Shown: piece by piece, positions 5,367 to 5,443 of the stretch | Layout of the letters: each line of letters starts with the position of its first letter | How positions within the stretch are numbered: position 1 is the first letter of the stretch | Assembly: GCA_946056785.1 (NCBI GenBank) | Contig: CAMGKS010000090.1 | Span: forward strand, 1-5,443 | Length of the DNA stretch: 5,443 nucleotides | Source of the DNA: an uncultured Clostridia bacterium | Lineage (GTDB): Bacteria > Bacillota > Clostridia > Christensenellales > CAG-917 | Direction of reading: 5' to 3' | Position numbers and translations under genes: made by a program | Notes under the pieces: model-generated | Told to the model about the DNA's origin: nothing | The model's database searches: none | What the model saw: only the letters and a program-made list of their open reading frames with translations

Positions 5367-5443
5367 AAAACTATTTAGAAAACGTTATTTAAAACTTTAT
5401 TTAAAAAACATTATTTAAAAAACATTATTTAATTTTAAAAACT
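5367..5443. repeat. Degenerate short tandem repeats, unit about 12-14 bases (AAAAC.TTATTT)
   Basis: Two exact 14-base copies of AAAAAACATTATTT lie back to back at 5403-5416 and 5417-5430. They are preceded by two 12-base relatives, AAAACGTTATTT (5379-5390) and AAAACTTTATTT (5391-5402), and a shortened AAAACTATTT (5367-5376). A further AAAACT begins at 5438 and is cut by the window end, so the array may continue. Copies differ mostly at the base after AAAAC and in the number of leading A. Confidence 0.75.

Noticed and set aside
1..5443. CRISPR array, tRNA, rRNA, insertion sequence or toxin-antitoxin pair
   Set aside because: No regularly spaced repeats, cloverleaf-like elements, transposase motifs, terminal inverted repeats or paired small genes were seen on either strand.

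Overview
The window looks like an AT-rich, low-to-moderate GC genome of the Bacillota (Clostridia type, possibly a gut lineage). The reasons are strong AGGAGG-type ribosome binding sites, short intergenic gaps, simple hairpin-plus-T terminators, and gene families (a SpoIIQ-like M23 protein, a HAD-IIA phosphatase, an AraM/EgsA-like protein) that are common there. The taxonomic call is an inference from style and content only. All supported genes are on the minus strand, so transcription runs from high to low coordinates.

From right to left: about 410 bases of gene-less, very AT-rich DNA (5031-5443) end in degenerate tandem repeats at the right edge. A plausible sigma-A promoter (5048-5076) then drives a tight three-gene operon. 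Its genes are a divergent glycerol-1-phosphate-dehydrogenase-like protein (3843-5030), a HAD-IIA sugar/polyol-phosphate phosphatase (3038-3829) and a sodium:solute symporter (1365-3035), with gaps of 13 and 2 bases and Shine-Dalgarno sites in or over the preceding stop. The operon ends at a clear terminator (1247-1270). Pairing an AraM-type with an AraL-type gene recalls the araL-araM neighbours in the Bacillus subtilis arabinose operon. Here, however, the dehydrogenase-like protein has lost expected metal-binding positions and may be a non-catalytic relative. A working model is uptake of a small organic solute by the symporter, with the phosphatase acting on a phosphorylated metabolite and the dehydrogenase-like protein sensing or processing the same or a related compound. 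The substrate cannot be read from the sequence.

Downstream is a separate gene for a membrane-anchored M23 metallopeptidase-fold protein resembling SpoIIQ (best start 1118, not 1166). It has its own weak promoter and a 5' stem-loop that overlaps its ribosome binding site.

The left 244 bases differ sharply. They are visibly GC-richer and GC-rich at third codon positions, and they encode, on the minus strand, an 81-codon internal piece of what looks like a YesN-type AraC-family response regulator. This piece has no start and an in-frame stop immediately upstream. The coding similarity and the GC-rich composition stop together near position 240, which suggests either a recombination or insertion scar or a chimeric assembly join.
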